DNA of 64,000 nucleotides from Oscillospiraceae bacterium (GTDB lineage Bacteria > Bacillota > Clostridia > Oscillospirales > Acutalibacteraceae). The notes under the pieces are model-generated. The model was not told the DNA's origin, did not search any database, and saw only the letters and a program-made list of their open reading frames with translations. Positions 8,942 through 17,698 of the stretch are shown here, piece by piece. Within the stretch, counting starts at the first letter, position 1, and each line of letters starts with the position of its first letter. The stretch is taken from NCBI GenBank assembly GCA_009779995.1, contig WRDW01000005.1, forward strand, positions 1 through 64,000, in the 5' to 3' direction. The position numbers and the translations under genes are program-made.

Positions 8942-9069
8942 GCGCGCGTCACCTTGCGGCAACGCAATGACAGGATCGCTTGCACGATCGCGATGACGAA
9001 GGACGGGTCCGCCGCCAGCGCTGTGTATGTTTCCACCACTACCTGCCACAAAATACATAATATCTTCAT
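8893..9069 (-). CDS. putative type I toxin / holin-like small membrane protein, 58 aa
   Basis: MKILCILWQVVVETYTALAADPSFVIAIVQAILSLRCRKVTRAKKEPPSSLNNLGGSF; SD AAGGAG; hydrophobic segment plus basic tail; ORF reads through the shared terminator. Confidence 0.5.
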   Translation of the reverse strand: MKILCILWQVVVETYTALAADPSFVIAIVQAILSLRCRKVTRAKKEPPSSLNNLGGSF

Positions 9070-9166
9070 CAAAGGCACCATCTCCTTTTCTATTACGTTC
9101 CGAACCCATCCAGAGCCGTAAAGAGCAAAGACAATGCAACCGCCACCCCTGAACAGGGCCAACAAC

Positions 9167-9195
9167 AGTATATCACAGCAATTTCCAAAAATCAA
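9167..9195 (-). promoter_or_regulatory. promoter of toxin-like gene 4
   Basis: Minus strand TTGATT-17 bp-TATACT. Confidence 0.55.
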
Positions 9196-9280
9196 CAATT
9201 TTTCACGAAAAAATATTTTCTCCCCTTTGTAACATTCCCCCTATCCCAGCAGTCATACACACAGGAACCGAGGTGAGCCC

Positions 9281-9745
9281 GTGTCCGACTTCGAGGCCGT
9301 CTACCGCGAGTATTACCCCTTCATATGCCGCTACAGCTACTCCCTGTGCCGCAGCCGCGCCCTGGCCGAGGACCTCGCGCAGGAGACCTTCCTGAAGGCC
9401 ATGAAGCACATCGGCTCCTTCCGCGGCGAGTGCAGGCTGGAGGTCTGGCTGTGCCAGATCGCCAAGAACACCTGGTACACCTACCAAAAAAAGCACGCGC
9501 GCGGCCTGGACGAGCTCCCCTATGAGCCATACACCCGCGACGAGGACCGTGAAGCCGCCATGGAGCTTCACCGCGCCCTCGACGCCCTGGAGGAGCCCAC
9601 CCGCTCGGTCGTGAGCCTGCGGGCCCTGGGCGAGCTCCCCTTCGCGCAGATCGCGCAGCTGCACGGCAAGACGGAGAGCTGGGCGCGGGTCACGTTCCAC
9701 CGGGGCAAACTCAAATTGAAAGAAATGATGGAGGAATCACCATGA
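9281..9745 (+). CDS. ECF-type RNA polymerase sigma factor
   Basis: GTG start; FEAVYREYYPFICRYSYSLCRSRALAEDLAQETFLKAM; sigma-4 region at C-terminus. Confidence 0.9.
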   Translation: MSDFEAVYREYYPFICRYSYSLCRSRALAEDLAQETFLKAMKHIGSFRGECRLEVWLCQIAKNTWYTYQKKHARGLDELPYEPYTRDEDREAAMELHRALDALEEPTRSVVSLRALGELPFAQIAQLHGKTESWARVTFHRGKLKLKEMMEESP

Positions 9746-10680
9746 AACAAACCCACAAACGCACCCTGACCCTAACCGTCAGCATCGCCCTGTCCGCCCT
9801 GCTGTTGGTCGGCCTGTTTGCCGCCTGCGGGGCCTCCGGCAGCGCGGCCCCTGAAAGCAGTGGCTACCTGAGCTTTGACGCTTCTGGAATGCTACAGAAA
9901 GCCGCCGCCGAATCACAGTTGCGTGACGGCGACTACAGCAACGTGTACGTGACGAACATGGCCTCCGTCATGGGCGGCGGGGAGGTGGAGCGGGGCCGCT
10001 TCGTCATCGCCCGGGCGAACGTCACCATCCAGACCAAGGCCTACGACGCCTTCACCGCCGCGCTGAAAGCCGGGCTCAAGGCCATGGGCGGCTACACCGA
10101 CGCCTACAACGAGTGGAACTTCGACAGCGACCGCCGGGCCGACATCACCGCCCGCGTGCCCAGCGAGAAGCTCGACGCCTTCCTGGACAGCCTGGAGCAA
10201 AACGGCACCATCATGAGCCGCAGCGTCACGACGAATGACGTGACGGACGAGATGATCGAGACCGGCAGCAAAAAAGAGGCGCTGATCGCCGAGGAGAAGG
10301 CCCTGCTGGCGATCCTGGAGAAGGCCACGACCGTGGAAGACATCATCCGGGTGCAGGATCGCCTGTCAAACGTGCGCGCCGACCTGGAGAGCTATTCGCG
10401 CCGGCTTCAAAGCCTGCAGAACCAAGTGAATTACAGCACCGTGAGCATCAGCGTCAGCGAGGTCAACCGCATCACCACCCCCACGCAGAGGTTCGGCGTC
10501 CTCGCGAGCTCCAACTTCCTGGCCAGCCTGCGTGACGTCGGCAGCGGCCTGCGCAACTTTGCCCTGTGGTTCATATCTGCCATTCCCTGGCTGGTGCTGC
10601 TGGCCGTGCCCGCCGCCCTGCTGGTGTGGATTGTCCGGCGCGTTCGTAAAAACAGAAAAGCGAAGAAGGCGGGGATGTAA
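9742..10680 (+). CDS. DUF4349-type lipoprotein
   Basis: Lipobox LLVGLFAACGASG; RANVTIQTKAYDAFTAAL...VTTNDVTDEMIETGSKKEALIAEEKALLAIL; coupled to sigma factor. Confidence 0.85.
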   Translation: MKQTHKRTLTLTVSIALSALLLVGLFAACGASGSAAPESSGYLSFDASGMLQKAAAESQLRDGDYSNVYVTNMASVMGGGEVERGRFVIARANVTIQTKAYDAFTAALKAGLKAMGGYTDAYNEWNFDSDRRADITARVPSEKLDAFLDSLEQNGTIMSRSVTTNDVTDEMIETGSKKEALIAEEKALLAILEKATTVEDIIRVQDRLSNVRADLESYSRRLQSLQNQVNYSTVSISVSEVNRITTPTQRFGVLASSNFLASLRDVGSGLRNFALWFISAIPWLVLLAVPAALLVWIVRRVRKNRKAKKAGM

Positions 10681-11472
10681 GTGACTGACTGTGAAATCAT
10701 CCATGATCTCCTGCCGCTGTACCACGACAAGGCCTGCTCCCCGGCCAGCCGCGCGCTGGTGGACGGGCACGTGAACGCCTGCGAGGCCTGCCGCGCCATG
10801 CTTGCCGAGCTGGACGAGCCCCTGCCCCCGCCTGTCAATTCATTTTTGCCCCCGGCATCGCGCCTGAAGCAGGCGAAGAATAAGCTCGTGCGCAGGACGG
10901 CCCTGGCCGTCACGGCGGTGTTCTGCGCCATGGGGATCGTCGCGGCGGGCGGCGCGGGGCTCTACGGCGAGTTCGAGCGCGAGCGCCCGGTTTCATGGAG
11001 CGGATCCTTGCTGGCCGGGGCCACCGGGGTCGGCGCTGCCGGAGACGGCGCTGAACCCGAGGGACTTGGCGCTGTACACCTGGATTTCGCCCTCGCGCGC
11101 TACGCCCGGGCCGCTTGCCTGTTCCGCCGTCTCCCCACCTCGGATGGCGGCGGGGAAGACATCGCGATCATTCAGCTCACCCAAACCTGGGCGCGCAAAA
11201 CCTTCGACACCAATCTGAGCGGCCCGGAAGTAGTTGCCCTGGGCGCGGGCACGGGCCTGACGCTGGGCAGGGGCGGGCAGCGGCACGACGTGGCCTACGG
11301 CCCGGAATACGCGCCGGAGTACTGGAACCCCGCGTGGGAGTACCCCGGCAGCCTGGCCGCGGTCTACTACCTCGACACCCCCTCGCCCATTGACCTGAAG
11401 GACGCCCCATGGATGGCCATTCTGGATGCCCTGAATCAGAACGGCAGGCTGCTCTGGGAGCGGGAGCTGTAG
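10681..11472 (+). CDS. zinc-finger (zf-HC2) anti-sigma-like membrane protein
   Basis: CEIIHDLLPLYHDKACSPASRALVDGHVNACEACRAML (HxxxCxxC) followed by one TM segment; coupled downstream of ECF/DUF4349. Confidence 0.8.
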   Translation: MTDCEIIHDLLPLYHDKACSPASRALVDGHVNACEACRAMLAELDEPLPPPVNSFLPPASRLKQAKNKLVRRTALAVTAVFCAMGIVAAGGAGLYGEFERERPVSWSGSLLAGATGVGAAGDGAEPEGLGAVHLDFALARYARAACLFRRLPTSDGGGEDIAIIQLTQTWARKTFDTNLSGPEVVALGAGTGLTLGRGGQRHDVAYGPEYAPEYWNPAWEYPGSLAAVYYLDTPSPIDLKDAPWMAILDALNQNGRLLWEREL

Positions 11473-11499
11473 GGAAAACCACCGCCCGCATATTCCCTG

Positions 11500-11530
11500 G
11501 GAGGCGCATTTCCATGCGTCTCCTTTTTAT
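11500..11530 (+). terminator. rho-independent terminator
   Basis: GGAGGCGCATTTCCATGCGTCTCCTTTTT. Confidence 0.7.
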
Positions 11531-11706
11531 TATTCTTTTCTCGCAAAAAGTCTTAAAATTGCCAAATACTATCTCAATTTGCCATGATTTGACCAAACTC
11601 CCACATTTTGTCGAGTTGAAAGCCTGAGATTTCCAGATAAGAAACATAAAATCCCTGCATATTCCAGATTACTGGAAAAAAAACATGAAAATATTTAAAA
11701 AAACAC

Positions 11707-11735
11707 TTGATTTTTTTGGAATAAAGTGATACAAT
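11707..11735 (+). promoter_or_regulatory. promoter upstream of small SH3-like gene
   Basis: TTGATT-17 bp-TACAAT. Confidence 0.6.
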
Positions 11736-11813
11736 ATTCATGAAACAATGCGCCAGCATAGCAGCGCATGAAATTTCGCGCCCTAAATCGTTAGAGCTAT
11801 AAGGAGGTAAAAA

Positions 11814-12023
11814 ATGAAAAGATTCGTAAACACGTCTGGACGTGAGCTTGTCATCTATGCCGACAGCAAGATGACGACCAAAATTGGTATGCTTTATCGG
11901 GACAGCGCTTGCTACTGCATCCTTGAGCAGGATGCAGCAGTCGTTGTGTTGTATAAAGTATCCTCCAATGGGGTATTTAAAGTCGGTTTCACCGACTACC
12001 TCCCGGGGGTACAAGAAGGGTAA
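11814..12023 (+). CDS. small SH3-like standalone protein, 69 aa
   Basis: SD AAGGAGG; MKRFVNTSGRELVIYADSKMTTKIGMLYRDSACYCILEQDAAVVVLYKVSSNGVFKVGFTDYLPGVQEG. Confidence 0.7.
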   Translation: MKRFVNTSGRELVIYADSKMTTKIGMLYRDSACYCILEQDAAVVVLYKVSSNGVFKVGFTDYLPGVQEG

Positions 12024-12091
12024 GAGCTAGGATCCAAGCAGAAACTGGGACGTCCAACAAAGGGCCCAAAGGCATAGGGCCCAGAGGACGG

Positions 12092-12124
12092 CAGGGGCGC
12101 GCGGCCGCGTGCCCCTGTTTTTCT
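12092..12124 (+). terminator. rho-independent terminator
   Basis: CAGGGGCGCGCGGCCGCGTGCCCCTGTTTTT. Confidence 0.75.
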
Positions 12125-12230
12125 ATGCCCGAAAAAACAGAGACGCAAGGCCGCGTCTCCGGCCGCAAGCGTATCAGGAATTTTTGCCGGGGCAAACTAA
12201 ACCATACCTCTTTGATTGACGGGAGGAACC

Positions 12231-13016
12231 ATGGAAAATAACGACAGCGAATATATGCCCCCTGAAATTTCCACCGAGCCCCCCGGCGGCGACGGCCCCT
12301 CCGACGGTGATGGCCGCGAACGCTCCAGGGAGCCCGCCCGCGACGTGGGCGGCGTGACCGTGGAGGGCAGGCGCGGGCTGATCCACTGCCTGACGGTGAT
12401 CGGGCAGATCGAGGGCCACACGGAGCTGCCCTCGGAGACGAAATCCACCAAGTACGAGCACGTGATCCCGCAGCTGGTGGCCATAGAGGAGAGCCGAGAG
12501 GTGCGCGGCCTGCTGATCGTGCTCAACACCGTCGGCGGCGACATCGAGGCCGGCCTGGCGCTCGCCGAGCTCGTGGCCGGGATGCGCACGCCCACGGTTT
12601 CGCTGGTGCTGGGCGGCGGGCACTCCATCGGGGTGCCCCTGGCCGTGGCGGCCCGGCGCTCCTTCATCGCGCCCTCGGCCACCATGACCATCCACCCCGT
12701 GCGCATGAACGGCCTGGTCCTCGGCGTGCCGCAGACCCTCACCTGGTTCGAGCACATGCAGGAGCGCATCGTGCGCTTCGTGGCGCAAAACAGCCGCGTC
12801 CCCGCCGAGCGCTACCGCGCCATGATGCTCGAAACCGGCGTGATGGCCATGGATTTCGGCACCATGCTCTCAGGCGAGCAGGCCGTTGCCGAGGGCCTGA
12901 TCGACGAGATAGGCGGACTTTCGCAGGCGGTAGAGGCGCTTTATGGGATGATACCGGAGGACCACCCCAACGAACCTGCGGGTTCGCCGGGGACCCCGGA
13001 GGAGGGGGAGGGGTGA
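12231..13016 (+). CDS. ClpP-fold protease, TepA/YmfB-like
   Basis: ClpP-like sequence: GLLIVLNTVGGDIEAGLALAELVAG...SLVLGGGHSIGVPLAVAARRSFIAPSATMTIHPVR. Confidence 0.85.
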   Translation: MENNDSEYMPPEISTEPPGGDGPSDGDGRERSREPARDVGGVTVEGRRGLIHCLTVIGQIEGHTELPSETKSTKYEHVIPQLVAIEESREVRGLLIVLNTVGGDIEAGLALAELVAGMRTPTVSLVLGGGHSIGVPLAVAARRSFIAPSATMTIHPVRMNGLVLGVPQTLTWFEHMQERIVRFVAQNSRVPAERYRAMMLETGVMAMDFGTMLSGEQAVAEGLIDEIGGLSQAVEALYGMIPEDHPNEPAGSPGTPEEGEG

Positions 13017-13020
13017 GGGA

Positions 13021-13926
13021 TTACAACAGTTTCATTAAAGCTCTCGCGGTGAAGGGCAGTGTTGACAAAGATGCGTTTATCTGTGCATCATGGTAATGCG
13101 CAATTTCCGTGAATAGCTCATAGCATTTGATTTTACACTCATAGTTGGGACTTAGTGTGTGCTGCTGTTTATACTTTTCAAGCAAACCAAAGCTTTTCCC
13201 GGTCATTTTTTTCAATTGATATAGGTCGTATTCCGGGTCGGCCCAAGAGCAGTTGAACGGGTCGATCACCGCGACAGCGTTTCGCTTATCCTCGTCAAGC
13301 AGGATATTTAAAGTGTTGTAGTCCCCATGAACCAGCCCTGCGCCTTCCGGTTCCACTTGAAAAATGCTATCGTACCGCTCCAGTGCATAGTGACATACAT
13401 CAAAAGTTTTCTGCTTTATCTGGCCGGAAGCCAGCAGAACTTCTCCCTTTTTCAGCGTGCTTTTCATAACTTCTCGATAGTGGTCGTGCCAACTTGCGTT
13501 ATAATTCCCGGCATCCAGTTCCCCATAGCCTTCGTGCGGCGCTGCGTGGTATGCCAGCAGGTTTTCAATGATTTGCCCGCCGATCCGATCCCTTGTTTTT
13601 GCGGAAAGAGCGAACTGGAATCCCGCGTTGACGCCTTGCAGGAACTCCATAACAAGCGCTGTGCTTTCATGAACATGATAGACCTGCGGCATCTTCAATG
13701 TGCTGTGTTGCGCAAGTGTCTCCAGTTGCAGCGCTTCACGTTTATTCATATCATCGAACTTATATAGCTTCACCACCGCCTGATGCGGCGGCTTATCAAA
13801 GGCGGCAAGAAACACCTTTCCGTAAAACCCCCCGCCAAGATATTTTATCCCAGTTGGTTGCGTATGGAAACAGTCGCTTACGACAGAGACCACTTGGCTT
13901 TCCAAGCCTCTTTTTGAGTTCGCCAT
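13021..13926 (-). CDS. aminoglycoside phosphotransferase-like kinase
   Basis: LVHGDYNTLNILLDEDKRNAVAVIDPFNCSWADPEYDL (HGDxxxxN and D motifs). Confidence 0.85.
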   Translation of the reverse strand: MANSKRGLESQVVSVVSDCFHTQPTGIKYLGGGFYGKVFLAAFDKPPHQAVVKLYKFDDMNKREALQLETLAQHSTLKMPQVYHVHESTALVMEFLQGVNAGFQFALSAKTRDRIGGQIIENLLAYHAAPHEGYGELDAGNYNASWHDHYREVMKSTLKKGEVLLASGQIKQKTFDVCHYALERYDSIFQVEPEGAGLVHGDYNTLNILLDEDKRNAVAVIDPFNCSWADPEYDLYQLKKMTGKSFGLLEKYKQQHTLSPNYECKIKCYELFTEIAHYHDAQINASLSTLPFTARALMKLL

Positions 13927-14010
13927 GAATGTCCCTCCATTGAACAAGATTGCCTTGATATAGATATTCTATCACTTCTCATACGGCATTTCAACATCAA
14001 TTTTTCAAAC

Positions 14011-14039
14011 TTGACACCCACCCCCTCATGCTGTATAAT
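14011..14039 (+). promoter_or_regulatory. promoter of thiamine operon
   Basis: TTGACA-17 bp-TATAAT. Confidence 0.7.
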
Positions 14040-14082
14040 AATTAAGCATTCAAAATTAAGCATTCAGCATTGAGGTAACACC

Positions 14083-14847
14083 ATGCCCCCACCCATCCTC
14101 CTCACCGTCGCCGGCTCGGATTCCTCGGGCGGCGCGGGCATACAGGCCGACCTGAAGACCTTCGCGGCCCACGGCTGCTACGGCTGCAGCGCCATCACGG
14201 CGCTCACGGCCCAGAACACCCGCGGCGTCACGGCGATCCACACGCCCCCGGCGGACTTCCTCGCGGCGCAGCTGGAGGCCGTGCTGAGCGATTTCCCGCC
14301 CGACGCCGTGAAGATCGGGATGCTGCCGGACGCCGATTGCGTGCGCGCCGTGGCCGATTCCCTGCGGGGAATGCAAGCACCCATCGTCGTCGACCCGGTG
14401 ATGGTGGCCACCAGCGGGGCGTCGCTCTCCAGCGACCCTGCCGTGGCGGCCATGCGCGCGCTGCTGTTCCCCTTAGCTGCGGTGATCACGCCCAACCTTC
14501 GCGAGGCCGAGGTGCTCGGCGCGATGCAGATCACCTGCGAGCGCGAGATGGAGGCCTGCGCCCGGCGCATCGGCTTCCCGGTGCTGATCAAGGGCGGCCA
14601 TTTTCCGGGGCACGGCGCGAACGATCTGCTCTATATAGATGAAGAGGCCCTCTGGCTGCGCGCCCCCCGGCTGGACATAGGCGATATCCACGGCACGGGC
14701 TGCACGCTGTCCTCGGCCATCGCCTGCCGCCTGGCGCAGGGGCATACGCTGTACGAGGCGGTGAAGCTCTCGAAGGCCTGGCTGACCTGGCTGCTGAAAG
14801 AAAAACCCGATTTCGGCGTACCCAACGGGCCGATGATGCCACGATAG
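14083..14847 (+). CDS. thiD: hydroxymethylpyrimidine/phosphomethylpyrimidine kinase
   Basis: LTVAGSDSSGGAGIQADLKTFAAHGCYGCSAITALTAQNT. Confidence 0.95.
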   Translation: MPPPILLTVAGSDSSGGAGIQADLKTFAAHGCYGCSAITALTAQNTRGVTAIHTPPADFLAAQLEAVLSDFPPDAVKIGMLPDADCVRAVADSLRGMQAPIVVDPVMVATSGASLSSDPAVAAMRALLFPLAAVITPNLREAEVLGAMQITCEREMEACARRIGFPVLIKGGHFPGHGANDLLYIDEEALWLRAPRLDIGDIHGTGCTLSSAIACRLAQGHTLYEAVKLSKAWLTWLLKEKPDFGVPNGPMMPR

Positions 14848-14851
14848 AATC

Positions 14852-14902
14852 CCCTGGCTCCCCCTTGGGGGAGCTCCCGCCGCAGCGGGTGAGGGGGTGG
14901 AA
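14852..14902 (+). repeat. short GC-rich palindromic repeat (half-unit of a dispersed family)
   Basis: CTGGCTCCCCCTTGGGGGAGCTCCCGCCGCAGCGGGTGAGGGGGTGG, related in layout to the repeats at 23.9 and 61.8 kb. Confidence 0.55.
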
Positions 14903-14912
14903 TGGAGATAAA

Positions 14913-15104
14913 ATGACCGTCAACGGCAAACCAGTAGAATATCAACCCATCACCCTGCTGGAGTATCTCCGGCGGGAGGGCTATGAGCCGTCCCACGTGG
15001 TGATAGAGCGAAACATGGAGATCATCACCCGGGAGCGCTTCGGAGAGGTTGTGCTCGGGGCGGGCGACGAGATCAATATTTTGCGCTTCATGGGAGGGGG
15101 CTGA
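14913..15104 (+). CDS. thiS: sulfur carrier protein ThiS
   Basis: MTVNGKPVEYQPITLLEYLRREGYEPSHVVIERNMEIITRERFGEVVLGAGDEINILRFMGGG, GG C-terminus. Confidence 0.92.
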   Translation: MTVNGKPVEYQPITLLEYLRREGYEPSHVVIERNMEIITRERFGEVVLGAGDEINILRFMGGG

Positions 15105-15105
15105 A

Positions 15106-16245
15106 ATGCTGAAAGAGAGAGAAGCGGCGAGAGGCCAAAAAATTCCCCTCCTTGGAGGGGTGGCCCCGCAGGGCCGGGGTGGTCCCCGCCAGTCCAATTT
15201 CGAGCTGCTGCGCATCCTGCTGATGCTCATGATCGTGTCGGTGCACATGGTGGGCTACGGCGGGCTGCTGGGCCACGCCGAGACGCCGCTTTCGGGCAGG
15301 GTGTTGCTGGTGCTGCTCAGTTCCGGCGGGAAAGTCGGCGTCAACGGCTTCGTGATGCTCAGCGGCTACTTCCTTTGCACATCGAAGAGCCTCTTCCAGT
15401 CCAAACGCCTGCTGAAGCTCTGGCTGCAAATCTTTTTTTATTCGGCGGGCCTGTTTTTCGGGCTCTACTTCGCGGGGCTGTGCCGTATGCACCCGGACGA
15501 CGCCTTCCACTTCCTCCTGCCGGTGACGCAGAATATCTACTGGTTCGCCTCGGTCTTCTTCCTCCTCATGCTGGCCGCGCCGTTTCTGAACCGGCTGCTC
15601 CAAAGCCTGGACCGCAAGAGCTACAGGGCGCTGCTGCTGGTTGTTTTTCTTGCGTTCTCCCTGATGCCCACCTTCCTGCGGGTGCGGTATGAAGTCCCGC
15701 GCCTGTGCTGGTTCTTCTATTTGTACCTGCTGGCGGGCTACATCCGCCTGCACCCCGAGCCCATCTTCGACAAAAAATGGCCGACGCTGGCTGTGGCCGT
15801 GGGGAGCTATCTCGTCAGCGCCTTCTACGCGCCGCTGCACTCGAACCTGCTGCCCTACATCCCCCTGCTGCGCCACATGCCCGAGCGGTGGCACACGCCG
15901 GGGACCTCCGTGCCCGCGCTGCTGTGCTCGCTGGCGCTGTTCATTTTCTTCAAAAATGTGAATATCAAGGGCAGCAGGGTCATCAATCTGATCGCCTCGG
16001 GCACCTTCGGGGTCTACCTCCTGCACGAGCACGGCATACGTATGCGCCGCCTGATTTGGCTGGAGCTCTTCGATGGCCGCCCCATCACGGGCAGCACCGC
16101 CGCGCTGCTGGGCCACGCCCTGCTGGCGATTTTCGCCGTATTCGCCGTCGGCGTTGTGATCGATTTAATCCGTCAATACGCCCTGGAGCGCCCGCTGTTC
16201 TTGGCTCTGGACAAAACCAAACTCGGAAAGAAGTATTTGCAATGA
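15106..16245 (+). CDS. acyltransferase 3 family membrane protein
   Basis: RQSNFELLRILLMLMIVSVHMVG...; N-terminus contains the translated repeat 15140-15185. Confidence 0.85.
   Translation: MLKEREAARGQKIPLLGGVAPQGRGGPRQSNFELLRILLMLMIVSVHMVGYGGLLGHAETPLSGRVLLVLLSSGGKVGVNGFVMLSGYFLCTSKSLFQSKRLLKLWLQIFFYSAGLFFGLYFAGLCRMHPDDAFHFLLPVTQNIYWFASVFFLLMLAAPFLNRLLQSLDRKSYRALLLVVFLAFSLMPTFLRVRYEVPRLCWFFYLYLLAGYIRLHPEPIFDKKWPTLAVAVGSYLVSAFYAPLHSNLLPYIPLLRHMPERWHTPGTSVPALLCSLALFIFFKNVNIKGSRVINLIASGTFGVYLLHEHGIRMRRLIWLELFDGRPITGSTAALLGHALLAIFAVFAVGVVIDLIRQYALERPLFLALDKTKLGKKYLQ
15140..15185 (+). repeat. in-frame GC-rich palindromic repeat (IPLLGGVAPQGRGG), copy 1
   Basis: 44-nt match (about 41 identical) to the reverse complement of 34418-34461. 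Confidence 0.75.
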
Positions 16246-17018
16246 CCGACCCCTTCCGACTGGGCAACAAAATATTTACTTCTCGCTTCATCCTGGGCAG
16301 CGGGAAATTTTCCCTGCCGCTGGTGCGCGCCGTCACGGAGCAGGGCGGTGCCGAGATGATCACTCTGGCCCTGCGCCGGGCCAACCCCGGCGGCGAGGAA
16401 AACATCCTCGGCGTCATCCCGCCCGGGGTGACGCTCATCCCCAACACCTCTGGCGCGCGCGATGCCAACGAGGCCGTGCGCATCGCGCGGCTGGCCCGTG
16501 CCCTGGGCTGCGGCGACTATGTAAAAGTTGAGATTATGCGCGACACAAAGTATCTTTTGCCCGAAAATTATGAAACGGTTCTGGCCTGCGAAATGCTTGT
16601 GGATGAAGGCTTTCAGGTGCTGCCCTATGTCTACCCCGAGCTCGCCACGGCCCGCGCCCTGGTGAAGGCCGGGGCCGCCGCGATTATGCCGCTGGGCGCG
16701 CCCATCGGCAGCAACAAGGGCCTGCTCACGCGCGAGTTCATTCAAATTCTCGTGGAGGAGATAGCCCTGCCCATCATCGTGGACGCCGGCATAGGGCGGC
16801 CCTCCCACGCCTGCGAGGCCATGGAGCTGGGCGCCGCCGCCGTGATGGCCAACACCGCCGTCGCCACGGCCTGCGACCCCGCCGAGATGGCCTTGGCGTT
16901 CAAGCTGGCGATTGAAGCCGGGCGGCGGGGGTATCTCGCCGGGCCGGGCCGCGTGCTGGAGCGGGGAGGGGAGGCCTCCTCGCCGCTGACAGGGTTTTTG
17001 GAGGAAGAAGTCATATGA
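16242..17018 (+). CDS. thiG: thiazole synthase
   Basis: MTDPFRLGNKIFTSRFILGSGKF...VKVEIMRDTKYLLP...PIIVDAGIGRPSHA; ATGA overlap with upstream CDS. Confidence 0.93.
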   Translation: MTDPFRLGNKIFTSRFILGSGKFSLPLVRAVTEQGGAEMITLALRRANPGGEENILGVIPPGVTLIPNTSGARDANEAVRIARLARALGCGDYVKVEIMRDTKYLLPENYETVLACEMLVDEGFQVLPYVYPELATARALVKAGAAAIMPLGAPIGSNKGLLTREFIQILVEEIALPIIVDAGIGRPSHACEAMELGAAAVMANTAVATACDPAEMALAFKLAIEAGRRGYLAGPGRVLERGGEASSPLTGFLEEEVI

Positions 17019-17686
17019 AAAGAGCGTCTTCCATAATTCTCACATTTGTTTTATTGTTCTCAATAGCATCATGCAGCTTCAATGTTGGCCAGCCTGAATT
17101 GCAAACGGAAGAGACCACTGACCGCGAAGATACAAGCCAACCAACAACGACAAGATCAGTTATCAATGATCCGCCGATAGATGCCATGAAAAACATTATA
17201 ATCTCTTGTACACCTGAAGAATTGCTGCACACACTGGAAGTGTTGAATGTGCCAATCATTACCCCAGAAGAACTTCGTACCTTACATGGTTCTGGTTTTG
17301 ATCATGAAGCATATTGGAGAGGCTTAATTGAGAATTACGTAAACGATGGACGTTTTTATAACTATACGTATGATGGAAGCTTTAGTTATTCCACAGCTGA
17401 TGGAGATGGTTTTCATTTTAGTGAAGCCGGGAAACTTATTTACTGCGATTTTTATAGTATGCGCTTTTCATCAGGTGAGGGTGCGCGGATAGGAGACAGC
17501 CTTGAGAAGGTGCAAAAAATATACCGCCTCACCGAAACAATAGCATCACCGCCCAACCACATTGTTTTTGATGCAACAACAAAAGATGGAGCGTATATTT
17601 TTCATTTTGAAGATGGCGAACTGAAAAGCTGGTTTTTCGGTGACGACATTATAGTTTTGCGCATCATGTTTGGCTATTTTGATTAG
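17015..17686 (+). CDS. hypothetical lipoprotein
   Basis: Signal peptide/lipobox MKRASSIILTFVLLFSIASCSF; contains IGDSLEKV motif also found in the 25569-26801 lipoprotein. Confidence 0.7.
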   Translation: MKRASSIILTFVLLFSIASCSFNVGQPELQTEETTDREDTSQPTTTRSVINDPPIDAMKNIIISCTPEELLHTLEVLNVPIITPEELRTLHGSGFDHEAYWRGLIENYVNDGRFYNYTYDGSFSYSTADGDGFHFSEAGKLIYCDFYSMRFSSGEGARIGDSLEKVQKIYRLTETIASPPNHIVFDATTKDGAYIFHFEDGELKSWFFGDDIIVLRIMFGYFD

Positions 17687-17698
17687 AAACGTGAAGAT

